Shown here in pieces: positions 42,701-51,298 of a stretch of DNA of 64,000 bases. Source of the DNA: G963676795 sp963677215 (GTDB lineage: Bacteria; Desulfobacterota; Desulfuromonadia; Desulfuromonadales; Geopsychrobacteraceae); assembly GCA_963677215.1 (NCBI GenBank), contig OY781919.1, positions 1,550,001 to 1,614,000 of the forward strand, read 5' to 3'. The position numbers were made by a program, and so were the translations under genes. Numbering within the stretch: the first letter of the stretch is position 1; each line of letters starts with the position of its first letter. Below the pieces are notes generated by a model that saw only the letters and a list, made by a program, of their open reading frames with translations, was not told the origin of the DNA and did no database searches.

Positions 42701-44418
42701 GACTCAAGGAGATTTTTGCCGAGGTTGAACAGCAGAAGAACCTGCTGCCGCTGGTTCATGTCTCGACCTTCCTCTGCGGTCCGGACAGTGTGACCAATCC
42801 GCTGATCAATGAAGTGATCAAGGAGCGCCCCTTCCTGCGCATTCAGTCGGACGCCGCCATCAAGGAGCTGGCTCACCTTGAAAACCGGATGAACACCTAC
42901 GTTCATCAGCTGGCTGCCGAAGGGCGTCAGCAGGTGCGCCTGGGCAATCAGCCGTCCTTTGAGGTCAGGCTGCTTGATCCGCTGGAGAATCGTGACGAGC
43001 TGGATGCTGAGCGTGATGTCATCTGCTTCCCGACCCTGGCTGATAACCGGCCGTTGGTTGCGGTACTCAAGAGTGCTGGTTTTACCTGTCTGGACAACTA
43101 TGACGAGTATTACGACCTGCAGAACCTGATCGAGCAGGGGCGTTCGGTGGTCGGCGACGGTGTCTGTGCTCCGCTGGCAGCCGTTTACGGTGATGTCCTG
43201 GCGGCGATTCAATCCTTTAACCGTTTGAAGCAGAAACACCCAGATTTCAAGAACAAGAAGCGCTTGCTGATTTTTAACAATAAGGGACTTGGGCCTTGCC
43301 GCCAGGGGCAGTATGTCGAGGTTCACAAGCTGTTCCTCCACCAGTTTAACGGCATCGGTGACAAGGTCGAGGATCTGGGCGATAACCTGATCCAGTTCCT
43401 GGTTTCCTATGAAGATGATGGTTACACCAATGGTTTTCCACGCTGGATTTTCCTGCGTGGAGTGCAGGCCCTGATCCTGCAGGGGGTTATGCATCAGGTT
43501 TTGGCTGAAGGGTCGGCGCGTTGCCAGGATAACAAAGAGCTGCAGGCCTTCCTGACTGCTCACAAGGTCCTCTGTGATCGGCTGTCCCATCTGGTTGAAA
43601 CTCTGCCGGTACCGCCGGCTGCCGGGAGTCAGGGGCTGCAAAAACTGTTGAGCTTCCCGCAATCACTGGGTTCACTGTGGCGCGATCTGTTCCGTCATCC
43701 GGCAATGACCGAGCTGCGTCATTTCAGTAGCCAGTGGTGCAGCAAGCCGTTGGGCAAGCTGATCCGTATTCACATTGACGGTGAAGCCTATATGCGCGTT
43801 GCTCAGTACGAGGAGACTCACCGGGTGCTGCTTAATATTCTCGGTCCGGGGCGTTTTCATCTGACCCATACGCCGCTCTGGGGATACCTGGAATACAAGC
43901 TGGCCTGGACCATGGTCAAGGCCAAGGAGGCGATCGCTGAAGCCAAGGCTGAGCTGGCCCGTGGTGGCAGCCTCGAATTTACCCGTCAGCGCAAGGATCG
44001 GATCAAGCTCAAACGCAAGGCCTATATTCGTGCCAAAGGCATCCAGCTGCTGCTGCGCAAGGTCATGGCCGGACCTTTCTACAAGGCCGCCGGGTTGACT
44101 CTGCCTGAGCCGATGCCCGAGATCCTGAAAACAGCGGAACGGGTCATTCAGACCAAACGGCCTGGCGGTGAGCTGGTTCCTTACCTGGGTGAAGCTCTGC
44201 TGAAACTGGAGAAGGGGTACGAGCTGATCCTCAATATCGCCCCGGAAGGTTGTATGGTCTCGTCTATGGGCGAGGTCATTACCCCGGCGCTTTATCAGGT
44301 CGCCCCAGGCTTCAAGGGAAAGATTCAGCCACTGTTCTCTCAGCAGGGGGATATTGACGAAGATAAACTGGGGCAGGCAATTCTTCAGGCGCTTGGGCCG
44401 GATCGACTTTACCTGTAG
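39745..44418 (+). CDS. Giant activase-related protein of the 2-hydroxyacyl-CoA dehydratase / benzoyl-CoA reductase type
   Basis: 1557-residue cytoplasmic protein with two ASKHA ATPase domains followed by the DUF2229 region. In small activases one Cys per subunit pair binds a [4Fe-4S] cluster and ATP drives electron transfer. Here both domains keep the paired Cys: Cys133 (NPRCGSGAG) and Cys181 (ADRCGVF) in the first, Cys484 (NTKCSAGTG) and Cys524 (NATCAVF) in the second. VGIDVGSTMAKIVIG and VDVGGEDTKI are phosphate-binding loops of the second domain. The C-terminal half carries further Cys (CGPDSVTNPL, GDGVCAPLAAVYGD, GPCRQGQY). Proteins like this are widespread in anaerobes but their substrate is unknown. 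No dehydratase or reductase subunit genes are adjacent, so it may be self-contained. Confidence 0.88.
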   Translation: MSEMNEAVMQSKRLYIDAGVEQILCCLISDQQATPEKVWSFPASEVSGQSFGDLSADSSVYVTGKFSKIIKENLGRGQLLMPLAVLWAAAAERSLAEQKSVAVLDLSASGYAIVGVDSQGELIDDLLKTNPRCGSGAGINIDRVLRKLAIERSAVDGVLGQFLGEEGTPARQDIPVRADRCGVFASSATISDKNQGIPLDFALATTLKSEVLKACKHMDSPFDLVILTGGIFQWQFARDCASDYFAEIGCKLIIHDQQRTIKFPGFSKLINQSTVIPDEIVARAMAEETEHAKLFPSFPKLRDGLEASRLYKRQTELTLPAADALPELFAAGVVVGIDVGSTMAKIVIGSATGELLYRASYSNSGDTVETIKKVFEDLKNRGIEDLNVCQVGITGSARYQIQQALTATYPQLADRILVLVENYAHARGSVPEVRAYLDELAAQGVENLNRDFCVLVDVGGEDTKISTIDLSRGDLYDNAMNTKCSAGTGSLLDTLVDLFRLDGVGDAVKLAMEAPQAEAINATCAVFLLEHARRLQAEGRGQGSIIASAVWAIVENMARSLWPQIYLPSNTVVLLHGQTMQSDPMPLAISQRLQTFLDEPAYCLVPAIPGHRACHGLIQTCIDRAEVEGSVAVRLSHFIDQQFNRKIIHCRGAVCGDPEAHCFRSRLSAEDSDGKPFAISLGGCSAVNELPNVDKEKRKATVDSCRAIWQFQVDQLPTSSAENRLVIPRSFAVSEWARFFAALFEGCAIPVHVDLPSEADVLRGQPYFRIDSCAPHIGVVGQILRLAEAPHGMILTPQIEYLPLVGSSLGRTCTINQGGFATARGVALSEFPHSRFHLFNVDLKNYDEKSLAHKLYNRLLPVYEYYHVDMPFERFAELVRAALGKQQEYKQKTSDFAAGIAREALNNGQQIALVMGREYVLNPGVYDSHVGRLLRDKGLVGIPSYVLNAAYNPDLAHFYWRNAHMVASVAEAVAKRKLHEIIGHPGLKEIFAEVEQQKNLLPLVHVSTFLCGPDSVTNPLINEVIKERPFLRIQSDAAIKELAHLENRMNTYVHQLAAEGRQQVRLGNQPSFEVRLLDPLENRDELDAERDVICFPTLADNRPLVAVLKSAGFTCLDNYDEYYDLQNLIEQGRSVVGDGVCAPLAAVYGDVLAAIQSFNRLKQKHPDFKNKKRLLIFNNKGLGPCRQGQYVEVHKLFLHQFNGIGDKVEDLGDNLIQFLVSYEDDGYTNGFPRWIFLRGVQALILQGVMHQVLAEGSARCQDNKELQAFLTAHKVLCDRLSHLVETLPVPPAAGSQGLQKLLSFPQSLGSLWRDLFRHPAMTELRHFSSQWCSKPLGKLIRIHIDGEAYMRVAQYEETHRVLLNILGPGRFHLTHTPLWGYLEYKLAWTMVKAKEAIAEAKAELARGGSLEFTRQRKDRIKLKRKAYIRAKGIQLLLRKVMAGPFYKAAGLTLPEPMPEILKTAERVIQTKRPGGELVPYLGEALLKLEKGYELILNIAPEGCMVSSMGEVITPALYQVAPGFKGKIQPLFSQQGDIDEDKLGQAILQALGPDRLYL

Positions 44419-44424
44419 CAGGTT

Positions 44425-45389
44425 TTATTCAATAGGCTGGAGCAGGGTCGATACTTCCCTCTTGATCTGTCTGAGCTGATATCGGTTCTTCAGGTAGGTA
44501 ATGAGATTTTCGCGGCGACTGGTGATGACAAGCTAGCGCCGCAGAAATTCTCCGAGCAGCATCACTCTGAACTCCTGTGATCCTGGATCGATCCGATCCC
44601 TGCCATACCCTTCAATAAACGTCATCAGCGCTGGCGGAAACTTACCTGATGCCGGGGATATGCTGCGTGACCCGAGCAGCGGTAGGTGGCACTTAAGTAG
44701 GTGAGCATTCTGCAGAGTCGTTTTCGACAGCTGCTTCTCTGTTGGCCCAGATGTCTAGGGCATAGATCCCCTCTTTTCCGAATTTCAGATTGCTTGGGGT
44801 GAAATCACCATGCAGTCTGACCCTGTTCCTTGCCACAACCAGCTTGTTTTCTTTAAGTTCTTAGAGTTTTTTCGGTTACTTAGGGAAAAGCTCGGGTAGC
44901 GATGCGCCGTTCAGATCCGTCGGGCCAGATGTTTAGCGAGTGAGTGCAGGTACTGGCCTAGATGCGTGGGACTGTTTTCACGGTGGGACAAATCATGAAA
45001 ATTACGCAGCAACTCGCCGGCCATCTTGATGAGGTGGAGGTGTCGTCTGTTTGAAAGCAGTGGGTTCAGAGTTGCTTGAAGAGATTCGGTCCTTCGATCC
45101 AGTCCATTGCCAGGTAGACGTACTCCCTGTTGAAAAAATATCCAGTGCCCCAGGATTATTTCGCCATGGCCTCTCTGCAGAATTGCAGGGCTTCAAACTG
45201 CTGTTTGGCAGCATTGACGGGCGGTGCCTGCTTGTAGAGTTTGAGAGCAATCTTTTGTCCCGATGCGAGGTTTCTTGCCTGGTATAAGTTGCATTCCCGG
45301 GAGCGGATTTTCGGACCGGACAGATCCCATGGAGATTGCTTAATGGATTTCAGTTCCTCGAGTAGAATGCTTTTTATTGCTGGATTCAT
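44425..45389 (-). pseudogene. Frameshifted phosphotransferase of the protein-kinase/APH fold
   Basis: Read on the - strand, a broken gene of about 320 codons can be followed across frames. The N-terminus (MNPAIKSILLEELKS) reaches a beta-3 lysine motif IALKLYKQ, then after a shift VYLAMDWIEGPNLF, which is hinge-like. Next comes the catalytic HGDFTPSN (44789-44812) with ALDIWAN, and it ends in RRENLITYLKNRYQLR and a stop at 44425. Several frameshifts and in-frame stops interrupt it, so it is dead. The HGDxxxxN loop places it with aminoglycoside/choline or lipopolysaccharide kinases; the original substrate is unknown. The gap from 45390 to 45605 holds nothing clear. Confidence 0.72.
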
Positions 45390-45605
45390 GACCGGCCGAT
45401 TTCAGTTCTGACTGGGGGGGAGTTTGTTCGATAATTTTCGTTCCGTCTACTTTTTGCGGTCTCTGGCCTGTTGCGGATTGTTTGTTTTTTGTTAATTTTA
45501 AATAGGACATGTCTAAATATTGACACATTACAGGGTTCATATTATTCTCGCTTCATAAAATGTGTCATCGTCAAAATGTCGACATTGGAAAGAACGGGTT
45601 AAAGT

Positions 45606-46652
45606 ATGACCACAGAGAGTGGCTTGGGCGGAATGATCGGGAAGTCGGAACAGATGCGGGAGTTGTTCGATCTGATTTCCTGTGTTGCCGAGGAAGGTGA
45701 CAGTACGGTTCTGATCCAGGGGGAAAGCGGGACCGGAAAAGAGCTGATCGCCAGGGCGATTCATCAGAACAGTCCGCGGCGTTCGGGGCATTTTGTTCCG
45801 GTCAATTGTGCTGCCATTCCGGACGAATTGCTCGAAAGTGAACTCTTCGGCCACGTCAAGGGGGCATTTACCGGCGCTCAGCAGAGCAAGATCGGACGCA
45901 TCCAGTTTGCCGATGGTGGTACGCTCTTTCTTGATGAGATCGGCGACATGAAGCCGATTCTGCAGGCGAAACTGTTGCGTGTTCTGCAGGAGCGTGAAGT
46001 TGAGCAGGTTGGTGGCGTCAAGCCGACCAAGGTCAATGTCCGGGTTATCGCGGCAACCCATCAGAATCTGGAAGGACTGGTGGCTGAAGGTCGTTTCCGG
46101 GAAGATCTGTACTACCGCCTAGCGGTTATTCCTCTGCTCGCCCCGCCGTTGCGTGAACGCCGTGACGATATCTCTCTGTTGATCGATCTGTTTATCGAGC
46201 GTTTCAGCAGGCGCAAGACGGACCGCAGGACATCCATCGATCCGCTGGCCATGCGCAGCCTTGAAGCCTATGACTGGCCGGGGAATGTCCGTGAACTGGA
46301 AAACCTGGTCCAACGGCTGGTCATTCTTCATCGAGGTAAAAAAATCTCGTTGAAAGAGCTACCCGATAAGTATTGTTGCTCGCAACTTATCGAGGAACAG
46401 CCGCTTGAGGAGCTCTTGGATGAGGGCTCCCAGAGGAAAGCCGCTCAGGGCGTGGCGCAGATTGAAGCGCCGGAGATCGTCTGGCAGGAAAGTGGGCTCG
46501 ATTTTAATCAGCTGATCAGCGAATTTGAAGATCGCCTGATCCTGGAAGCGCTGAAAAGAACCGATGGCAATAAGAAGGAGGCTGCCAGTCTGTTGAATCT
46601 GAAAAGAACAACGTTGATCGAGAAGATCAAAAAGAAAAACCTTCCCGTGTGA
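45606..46652 (+). CDS. Sigma-54-dependent transcriptional activator without sensory domain
   Basis: 348-residue AAA+ activator that remodels RNA polymerase containing sigma-54. Walker A GESGTGKELIARAIH, the sigma-54 contact loop GAFTGA and Walker B TLFLDEIGDM are complete. The C-terminus carries a Fis-type helix-turn-helix (NKKEAASLLNLKRTTLIEKIKKKN). Only about 10 residues precede the AAA+ domain, so there is no receiver, PAS or GAF domain. Control must come from expression level, a partner protein or the region between AAA+ and HTH. Targets are not evident. It is divergent from the pseudogene. Confidence 0.93.
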   Translation: MTTESGLGGMIGKSEQMRELFDLISCVAEEGDSTVLIQGESGTGKELIARAIHQNSPRRSGHFVPVNCAAIPDELLESELFGHVKGAFTGAQQSKIGRIQFADGGTLFLDEIGDMKPILQAKLLRVLQEREVEQVGGVKPTKVNVRVIAATHQNLEGLVAEGRFREDLYYRLAVIPLLAPPLRERRDDISLLIDLFIERFSRRKTDRRTSIDPLAMRSLEAYDWPGNVRELENLVQRLVILHRGKKISLKELPDKYCCSQLIEEQPLEELLDEGSQRKAAQGVAQIEAPEIVWQESGLDFNQLISEFEDRLILEALKRTDGNKKEAASLLNLKRTTLIEKIKKKNLPV

Positions 46653-46787
46653 AACTGCTCATGACCTGAGAATGCCTGGGCTTTTATTGTCACTAAGACC
46701 ACTGGGCTTTGCTCATAATGGAAATATCATTAAAATTATTGTTATGCTAGTATCCATGTGAAATCAATGTATTGGCAGTGGGGGCAC

Positions 46788-47858
46788 ATGGGGACTGCGA
46801 AAAAACATAAATATTTCGATCAATACAGTAACGAACTGGTTCAGTGTTATCTGCGTATCGGTTTTATTCTGTTCTGCTTTGCCGCGCTGTTCATTTATCA
46901 GCGGATCTATCATGTCGAGCTTCGTTCTTCTGCCCGCTTCATGGGCCTGTTTCTGGTCTGGATCCTGGCTTACTACCTGTTTATAAGGATGTTCCCTCAG
47001 CTTTTTTCAAAGCAGCGTATTCTTTTTGTCATGGTTGTCGATATCCTGGCGACAGCATGGTGCATGTATATTTCTGCCGAGTTGTCCGCTTTGGTTGCAT
47101 CGACCTTTATCTGGTACATCCTTGGCTATGGCATGCGTTTTGGCTATAAGTATGCGCTGACCGGAGGTCTGCTGAGTGTCTGTTCCTTTCTGACCCTGTC
47201 GATTTCTTCCGTTTACTGGCGCGCCAATCCGATCGTCGTACTGGGCTGGGTCCTTGCGTTTGTCGCTATCCCTGCCTACAGCTTTGCCCTGGTCAAGCGT
47301 CTGCACATCTCTTTGCATGAGCTGAACCGGGCATTGGGGCAGACCGAACAGCTGGCCAGGTATGACGGCCTGACTCAGCTTTATAACCGTCATTATTTTT
47401 CTCAGCTGACCGAACGGATGCTGCGCAGTTATTCTCAACTGGCGATTCTGCTGGTCGACCTGGATGGCTTCAAGCAGATCAATGACAATTACGGTCATGC
47501 TGTGGGGGACCAGGTGTTGGTCGAGGTAGCAGCTCGACTGAAAAGTTTCTGTTGTGATAACTGCGTGGTCGGGCGGCTTGGTGGTGATGAATTTATGTTC
47601 GCCATCGGTGATTTCGAAGAGCGGGATACTGTTGTCGCTCTTGCTGAAAAGCTGCTGGTTGCAATAGGGGAGGTCGGCGAACGGTTCCGGGGGCTTTCCG
47701 CGAGTATCGGGATCAGTTTTTATCCCGACGATTCGGAGGATCTGTCGCAGGTCAAGAGAAATGCTGATATCGCCATGTATCAGGTCAAACGCAGCGGAAA
47801 AAACTGTGTTTATATTTATTCAGAATGCCTGCCAGAGGTTCTTGCCGGGCTGGCCTGA
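46788..47858 (+). CDS. Membrane-bound GGDEF diguanylate cyclase
   Basis: About 356-residue membrane protein. Six predicted helices (about 20-180) form a sensor region, followed by a GGDEF domain (about 195-350) with intact RLGGDEF. The position of the RxxD inhibitory site is occupied by CDNC, so product inhibition is probably absent. ATG at 46788 is chosen because GGGGG lies just upstream; GTG at 46758 would add ten residues and lies next to a TATGCT that could be a -10. It makes cyclic di-GMP at the membrane and faces the chemosensory operon tail to tail. Confidence 0.88.
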   Translation: MGTAKKHKYFDQYSNELVQCYLRIGFILFCFAALFIYQRIYHVELRSSARFMGLFLVWILAYYLFIRMFPQLFSKQRILFVMVVDILATAWCMYISAELSALVASTFIWYILGYGMRFGYKYALTGGLLSVCSFLTLSISSVYWRANPIVVLGWVLAFVAIPAYSFALVKRLHISLHELNRALGQTEQLARYDGLTQLYNRHYFSQLTERMLRSYSQLAILLVDLDGFKQINDNYGHAVGDQVLVEVAARLKSFCCDNCVVGRLGGDEFMFAIGDFEERDTVVALAEKLLVAIGEVGERFRGLSASIGISFYPDDSEDLSQVKRNADIAMYQVKRSGKNCVYIYSECLPEVLAGLA

Positions 47859-47960
47859 GAAGCGCCTTGTCAGCTGTTTGCCATCTGGAACCGCCGGATG
47901 ATGCTAGTGCCTATCCGGAAAGTTCAAAGGGCACTGCGCAGTTTACAGGTTGGAAACTAA

Positions 47961-49832
47961 CTAACTTGCTTTTTTCAGGTGTAGCGAGACCTTGTCCTGT
48001 ATTTCATTGTTGGTTGCCGGAAGCACCAGAATATCTTTGGCGCCGTATTTTACCGCCCGTAAAACTGCAGATCGCGTCCAGTCCGGGCCTGCAAAGATCA
48101 GTGGCGGAAGTTTCTGTCCGGTCGACTGAAGTTTGATGGCGGTGGCGAAGCCTTTCTCTCCCACCTGAGCCATGAGCAGGAAAATTCCGACGATACTGAA
48201 CTGGTTGAAGAGCGTTCTGATCTCATCCTGATAGCTGAGGATCTGACACTTGTAGCCTGCGGAAGTCAAAATCTCGGAAAATGGCTGAGCATTTTCCTGT
48301 TGATCAGAGATGACCAGAACCAGCTGGTCTTTTCCTTCCTGAGGTGCAGACACTGATTCAGCAGGTTGCGCGGTGCCCCATTCACCTGCGGTCGATTGGC
48401 TGCCCGTGTCTATAGGAGGGCCGCCCCATTCACCAGGGGCCGGTTGGATGCCTGATGCCATGCCGGTTTCTGGCTGAGGCGCCTGGGAGGCTGATGTAGC
48501 AGGCGAATCCTGCGGCTGCTGTTGGGCGGGTTGACTCTCCAGGTCAAAGATGTCAGCCGGAAAAATCAGGTTGGCCCTGTGTAGTTCAAACCCTTCTATT
48601 TTAAGAGCGAAGCTGGCAAGGTAGTAGTCCCCTTCTGGAAAGGGGTGTTCCGCTGCCATGTCAAGTTTGGTCGGAACGATGGTCTCGGCATCCGTCTTGA
48701 TATAGCGGATCTGTTTCGGATAGCGATCGAGGAAAACCTGGGTGAGACCGCCGGACACGATATTGGCGATTTCACCGAAAGCATCGGCCACCTCACCCTC
48801 AAGCTGACCGCTCTGGCTCTGGGCTTCAATTTCATCGTCCGGCAGCATGATCAGGGTGCCGCCCATGATCACCGCATCCGGAACCTCTACGCAGAGAAAA
48901 CCGAGTCCTTCGCGTTCGCCGGTCACCTTCATGTGGGTCAGGACAGATTTCTCCAGACAGTAGTTGGAGAAGAAATCCTTTTTGCTAGTGACCAGCAGTT
49001 TCAGGTCGGAGCATTCAAGGGTCTGGCCTAGCAGCGCTCCGACCTCTTCGCCGAGTTGCTTGACGACTGCGGTAAAGACGACGTCTGTTAGTTTTTTAGC
49101 CTCTGCAAAGGGCGCACGTCTTTTGGGGGGCTCGACAGGAGCAGCGGCAGCCGTCTCAGCAGGCTGTTCGGCCGGAGGGGACGTTTCTTGTGCTGGTACT
49201 GCAGCTTGAGCCGGTGGCTCATCTGCAGAGGGTTGGACCTCGGGTGCTTCGGTGACTTCCTCTTCCAGGCCAAAGATGCTGGCAGGAACGACAAATTCTA
49301 GGTTGCCAAGATCCTGGTCCGCAAGCTTCAGAGAGCATTTGGTCAGGTAGTAATTGCCGGCCGGAAAAGGCTCGTCGCTGTCGATAGCGATTTTCGTCGG
49401 AATCAGGTCTTCGACCGATTTTTTGATGAAGCGAAGGTTGTCTTTGTACTTATCGACAAAAACCTGGGTGAAAACCCCGGCGATGATGTTGGCAATCTCT
49501 CCAAAGGCATCCTGCATCTCGCCGTCGATTGTTTCGCTGGCGGCCTGCTCTTCGATGATGTCATCAGGCAGCATGATCAGGGTGCCGCCAAGAATCGCCG
49601 CGCTGGCAACAGGGATGAGCAGATAGCAGTGACCTTCGCGGTCACCGCTGACAGTCATGCGGGTCAGGGTGGTTTTTTTTCTGGCGGGGTCGGCAAAAAG
49701 CTGAGCTTTGCTGACGATGTCGAGCTGGGCGGCACCGCAGGTCAGGTCCTGGCCGAGAAGCGCACCGACTTCTCCGCCCAAGTTGGCAATACCTGCTTTG
49801 CAGATGACATCAATAATAGCCCGCTGATCCAA
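47961..49832 (-). CDS. Double CheX/CheC-like protein with C-terminal pseudo-receiver
   Basis: 623-residue protein, last gene of the chemosensory operon. Two homologous domains (about 1-190 and 245-430) share GALLGQ, GGTLIMLPDD and DAFGEIANI. The E-x-x-N signature fits the CheC/CheX/FliY phosphatase helix. They are linked by a Pro/Ala/Glu-rich spacer. After a second Pro/Gln-rich linker, residues 505-623 resemble a receiver domain (LVLVISDQQEN; AVKYGAKDILVLPATNNEI), but the strand-3 position reads GIFLLM with no phosphorylatable Asp, and the KP motif is lost. It could dephosphorylate or bind the CheY-type regulators upstream, with the pseudo-receiver as a docking part. I know of no named family with this order. 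Confidence 0.75.
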   Translation of the reverse strand: MDQRAIIDVICKAGIANLGGEVGALLGQDLTCGAAQLDIVSKAQLFADPARKKTTLTRMTVSGDREGHCYLLIPVASAAILGGTLIMLPDDIIEEQAASETIDGEMQDAFGEIANIIAGVFTQVFVDKYKDNLRFIKKSVEDLIPTKIAIDSDEPFPAGNYYLTKCSLKLADQDLGNLEFVVPASIFGLEEEVTEAPEVQPSADEPPAQAAVPAQETSPPAEQPAETAAAAPVEPPKRRAPFAEAKKLTDVVFTAVVKQLGEEVGALLGQTLECSDLKLLVTSKKDFFSNYCLEKSVLTHMKVTGEREGLGFLCVEVPDAVIMGGTLIMLPDDEIEAQSQSGQLEGEVADAFGEIANIVSGGLTQVFLDRYPKQIRYIKTDAETIVPTKLDMAAEHPFPEGDYYLASFALKIEGFELHRANLIFPADIFDLESQPAQQQPQDSPATSASQAPQPETGMASGIQPAPGEWGGPPIDTGSQSTAGEWGTAQPAESVSAPQEGKDQLVLVISDQQENAQPFSEILTSAGYKCQILSYQDEIRTLFNQFSIVGIFLLMAQVGEKGFATAIKLQSTGQKLPPLIFAGPDWTRSAVLRAVKYGAKDILVLPATNNEIQDKVSLHLKKAS

Positions 49833-49858
49833 AATCGACCTCTATGTTATGGGCGGGG

Positions 49859-50317
49859 CTACATGAGATTGTATTTTATCTCGATAAAAAATTGCCCCTG
49901 TTCAATGTTGAATGGAATGACAACCCTGCGACTGTCCTTGGGGGCGGAAATCGTGTAGGACTTCCCTGAGACAGTCGTTGGTATTGCCAGTTCCAAATCG
50001 ATATTTTCCGCTGAAAAGCGTTCCTTCAGCCCCCCGGCCATCATGTTGGCGATTTCGCCGAGAGCATCCTTCACGTCAGCGTCGATCTCCTCCATCTCCA
50101 TCCCCAGCATGCCGCCGGCAATGGCCAACCCTGTAGCTTCAGGGCAGTGGATGCTGAGCATGGCGCTGATCGTTCCGGTCAGGCCGATCATGGCAGAAAC
50201 GTGGCAGCCGAGTACCTGCTTTCCCTCTTCGAGGACGGATTCAGGGCTGACGTCCATGAAAATCATGGTGCTGAATATCTCTTCGGTAGTTTCTACGATT
50301 TTTTTAGCAAATTCCAC
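49859..50317 (-). CDS. cheX: CheX-type chemotaxis protein
   Basis: 152-residue CheX-like protein. DALGEIANMMAGGL contains the E-x-x-N pair needed for CheY-P hydrolysis in CheX. The N-terminal VETTEEIFSTMIFM and the domain length are typical. The start is GTG. It is one of two adjacent, clearly related copies; the next copy upstream shares DALGEIAN-type and EEIFSTMI segments. It probably dephosphorylates one of the operon's response regulators or acts as a binding partner. Confidence 0.88.
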   Translation of the reverse strand: MEFAKKIVETTEEIFSTMIFMDVSPESVLEEGKQVLGCHVSAMIGLTGTISAMLSIHCPEATGLAIAGGMLGMEMEEIDADVKDALGEIANMMAGGLKERFSAENIDLELAIPTTVSGKSYTISAPKDSRRVVIPFNIEQGQFFIEIKYNLM

Positions 50318-50356
50318 AGGATTCTCTTTAGCCTCTGGTGTTTGGTCGTAAATTAA

Positions 50357-50815
50357 TTAATCCTGACGGAACTGAAGCTCGACCAGGAAGTTTTCGCCGT
50401 TGAAACTGAACGGAACTGTCACCGTTTGAGAATTGGCCAGGCAGTCGATCGAGTATTCTTCGCCGTGGACGGCAGATGGCATCGACAGCTTGATATCGCT
50501 GCCACTCGGATCGAGTGCCGATTTCAGATTGCCGGCAACCATGTTGGCCAGTTCGCCAATGGCATCACGGACATCATCATCGATCTCCTCAACGTCCATG
50601 CCGAGAAAAGCTGTCGTTACAGCCAGTGCTGCATTGTTCGGCAGGTGGATGGCGAGCAGGCCTTTGGTCGATCCCGCCAGGCCTATAATGCCGGAAATGC
50701 TGTTCTTCAATGGCTCATGGGCCCGTTCGTAGGGTTGCCCCGGAGTGACTTCAAGCATGATCATGCTTGAGAAAATTTCCTGGGTTGAATCAATAATATA
50801 CTGAGCGTGCTCCAC
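50357..50815 (-). CDS. cheX: CheX-type chemotaxis protein (second copy)
   Basis: 152-residue paralogue of the next gene, the same length and layout. STQEIFSSMIMLEV at the N-terminus and DAIGELANMVAGNLKS with E-x-x-N are visible. The start is GTG with AAGGAG 6 bases upstream. Equal length and side-by-side position indicate tandem duplication, but the sequences have diverged through much of their length, so they may serve different regulators. Confidence 0.88.
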   Translation of the reverse strand: MEHAQYIIDSTQEIFSSMIMLEVTPGQPYERAHEPLKNSISGIIGLAGSTKGLLAIHLPNNAALAVTTAFLGMDVEEIDDDVRDAIGELANMVAGNLKSALDPSGSDIKLSMPSAVHGEEYSIDCLANSQTVTVPFSFNGENFLVELQFRQD

Positions 50816-50877
50816 AAAAAGCTCCTTCTTGTGCCGGCTGCCGACAAGGCCGACAGCCGGGCCTGGCGGTTTAGATA

Positions 50878-51249
50878 TTAGAGTAGTGCGCCAAGAGTTT
50901 CGTTGATCATTTCAGGGGTAAAGGGCTTTTTGATCGCACCTTTGGCACCGTATGATTTGGCTTCGTCGATGATATCGGCACCGGTTTCCGTAGAGATCAT
51001 GATCACTGGAATATCCTTGATCGCAGCGTCTTCAGATTTGGCCTTGAGAAACTCCAGGCCGTTCATATTCGGCATGTTGATGTCGCTGAGAATGATATCG
51101 ACCTTGTTGCCGCCGAGTACTTCGAGCGCTTCCTGGCCGTCGCCGGCTTCGAGAATGGTGTCGAAATCGAGACCTGCCTGGCGCAGGGAGCGGGACACGA
51201 TCTTGCGCATGGTATTTGAATCATCGACAATGAGAACAGTTCTTCCCAT
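50878..51249 (-). CDS. cheY: CheY-type response regulator
   Basis: 123-residue single receiver domain. The acidic pair is in IVDDSN, the phosphorylation site Asp is in IILSDINMPNMNG, the conserved Ser/Thr is in MISTE, and Lys is in IKKPFTPE. No output domain is attached. It is probably phosphorylated by the CheA of this operon and dephosphorylated by the CheX proteins beside it. Motor control and other outputs cannot be told apart. Confidence 0.93.
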   Translation of the reverse strand: MGRTVLIVDDSNTMRKIVSRSLRQAGLDFDTILEAGDGQEALEVLGGNKVDIILSDINMPNMNGLEFLKAKSEDAAIKDIPVIMISTETGADIIDEAKSYGAKGAIKKPFTPEMINETLGALL

Positions 51250-51298
51250 GTTGTTTTCTCCTTTAAGCTGAAATGATTGAATTAGCTATTCTCAGGAC

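Noticed and set aside
41758..43662. 634-codon open frame on the - strand
   Set aside because: It is antisense to the giant activase, whose frame is continuous and has recognisable motifs. The - strand product shows no family features.
44687..44710. TGGCAC-type sigma-54 promoter motif
   Set aside because: It lies inside the pseudogene, lacks the TTGCA half at the right distance and faces no intact gene.
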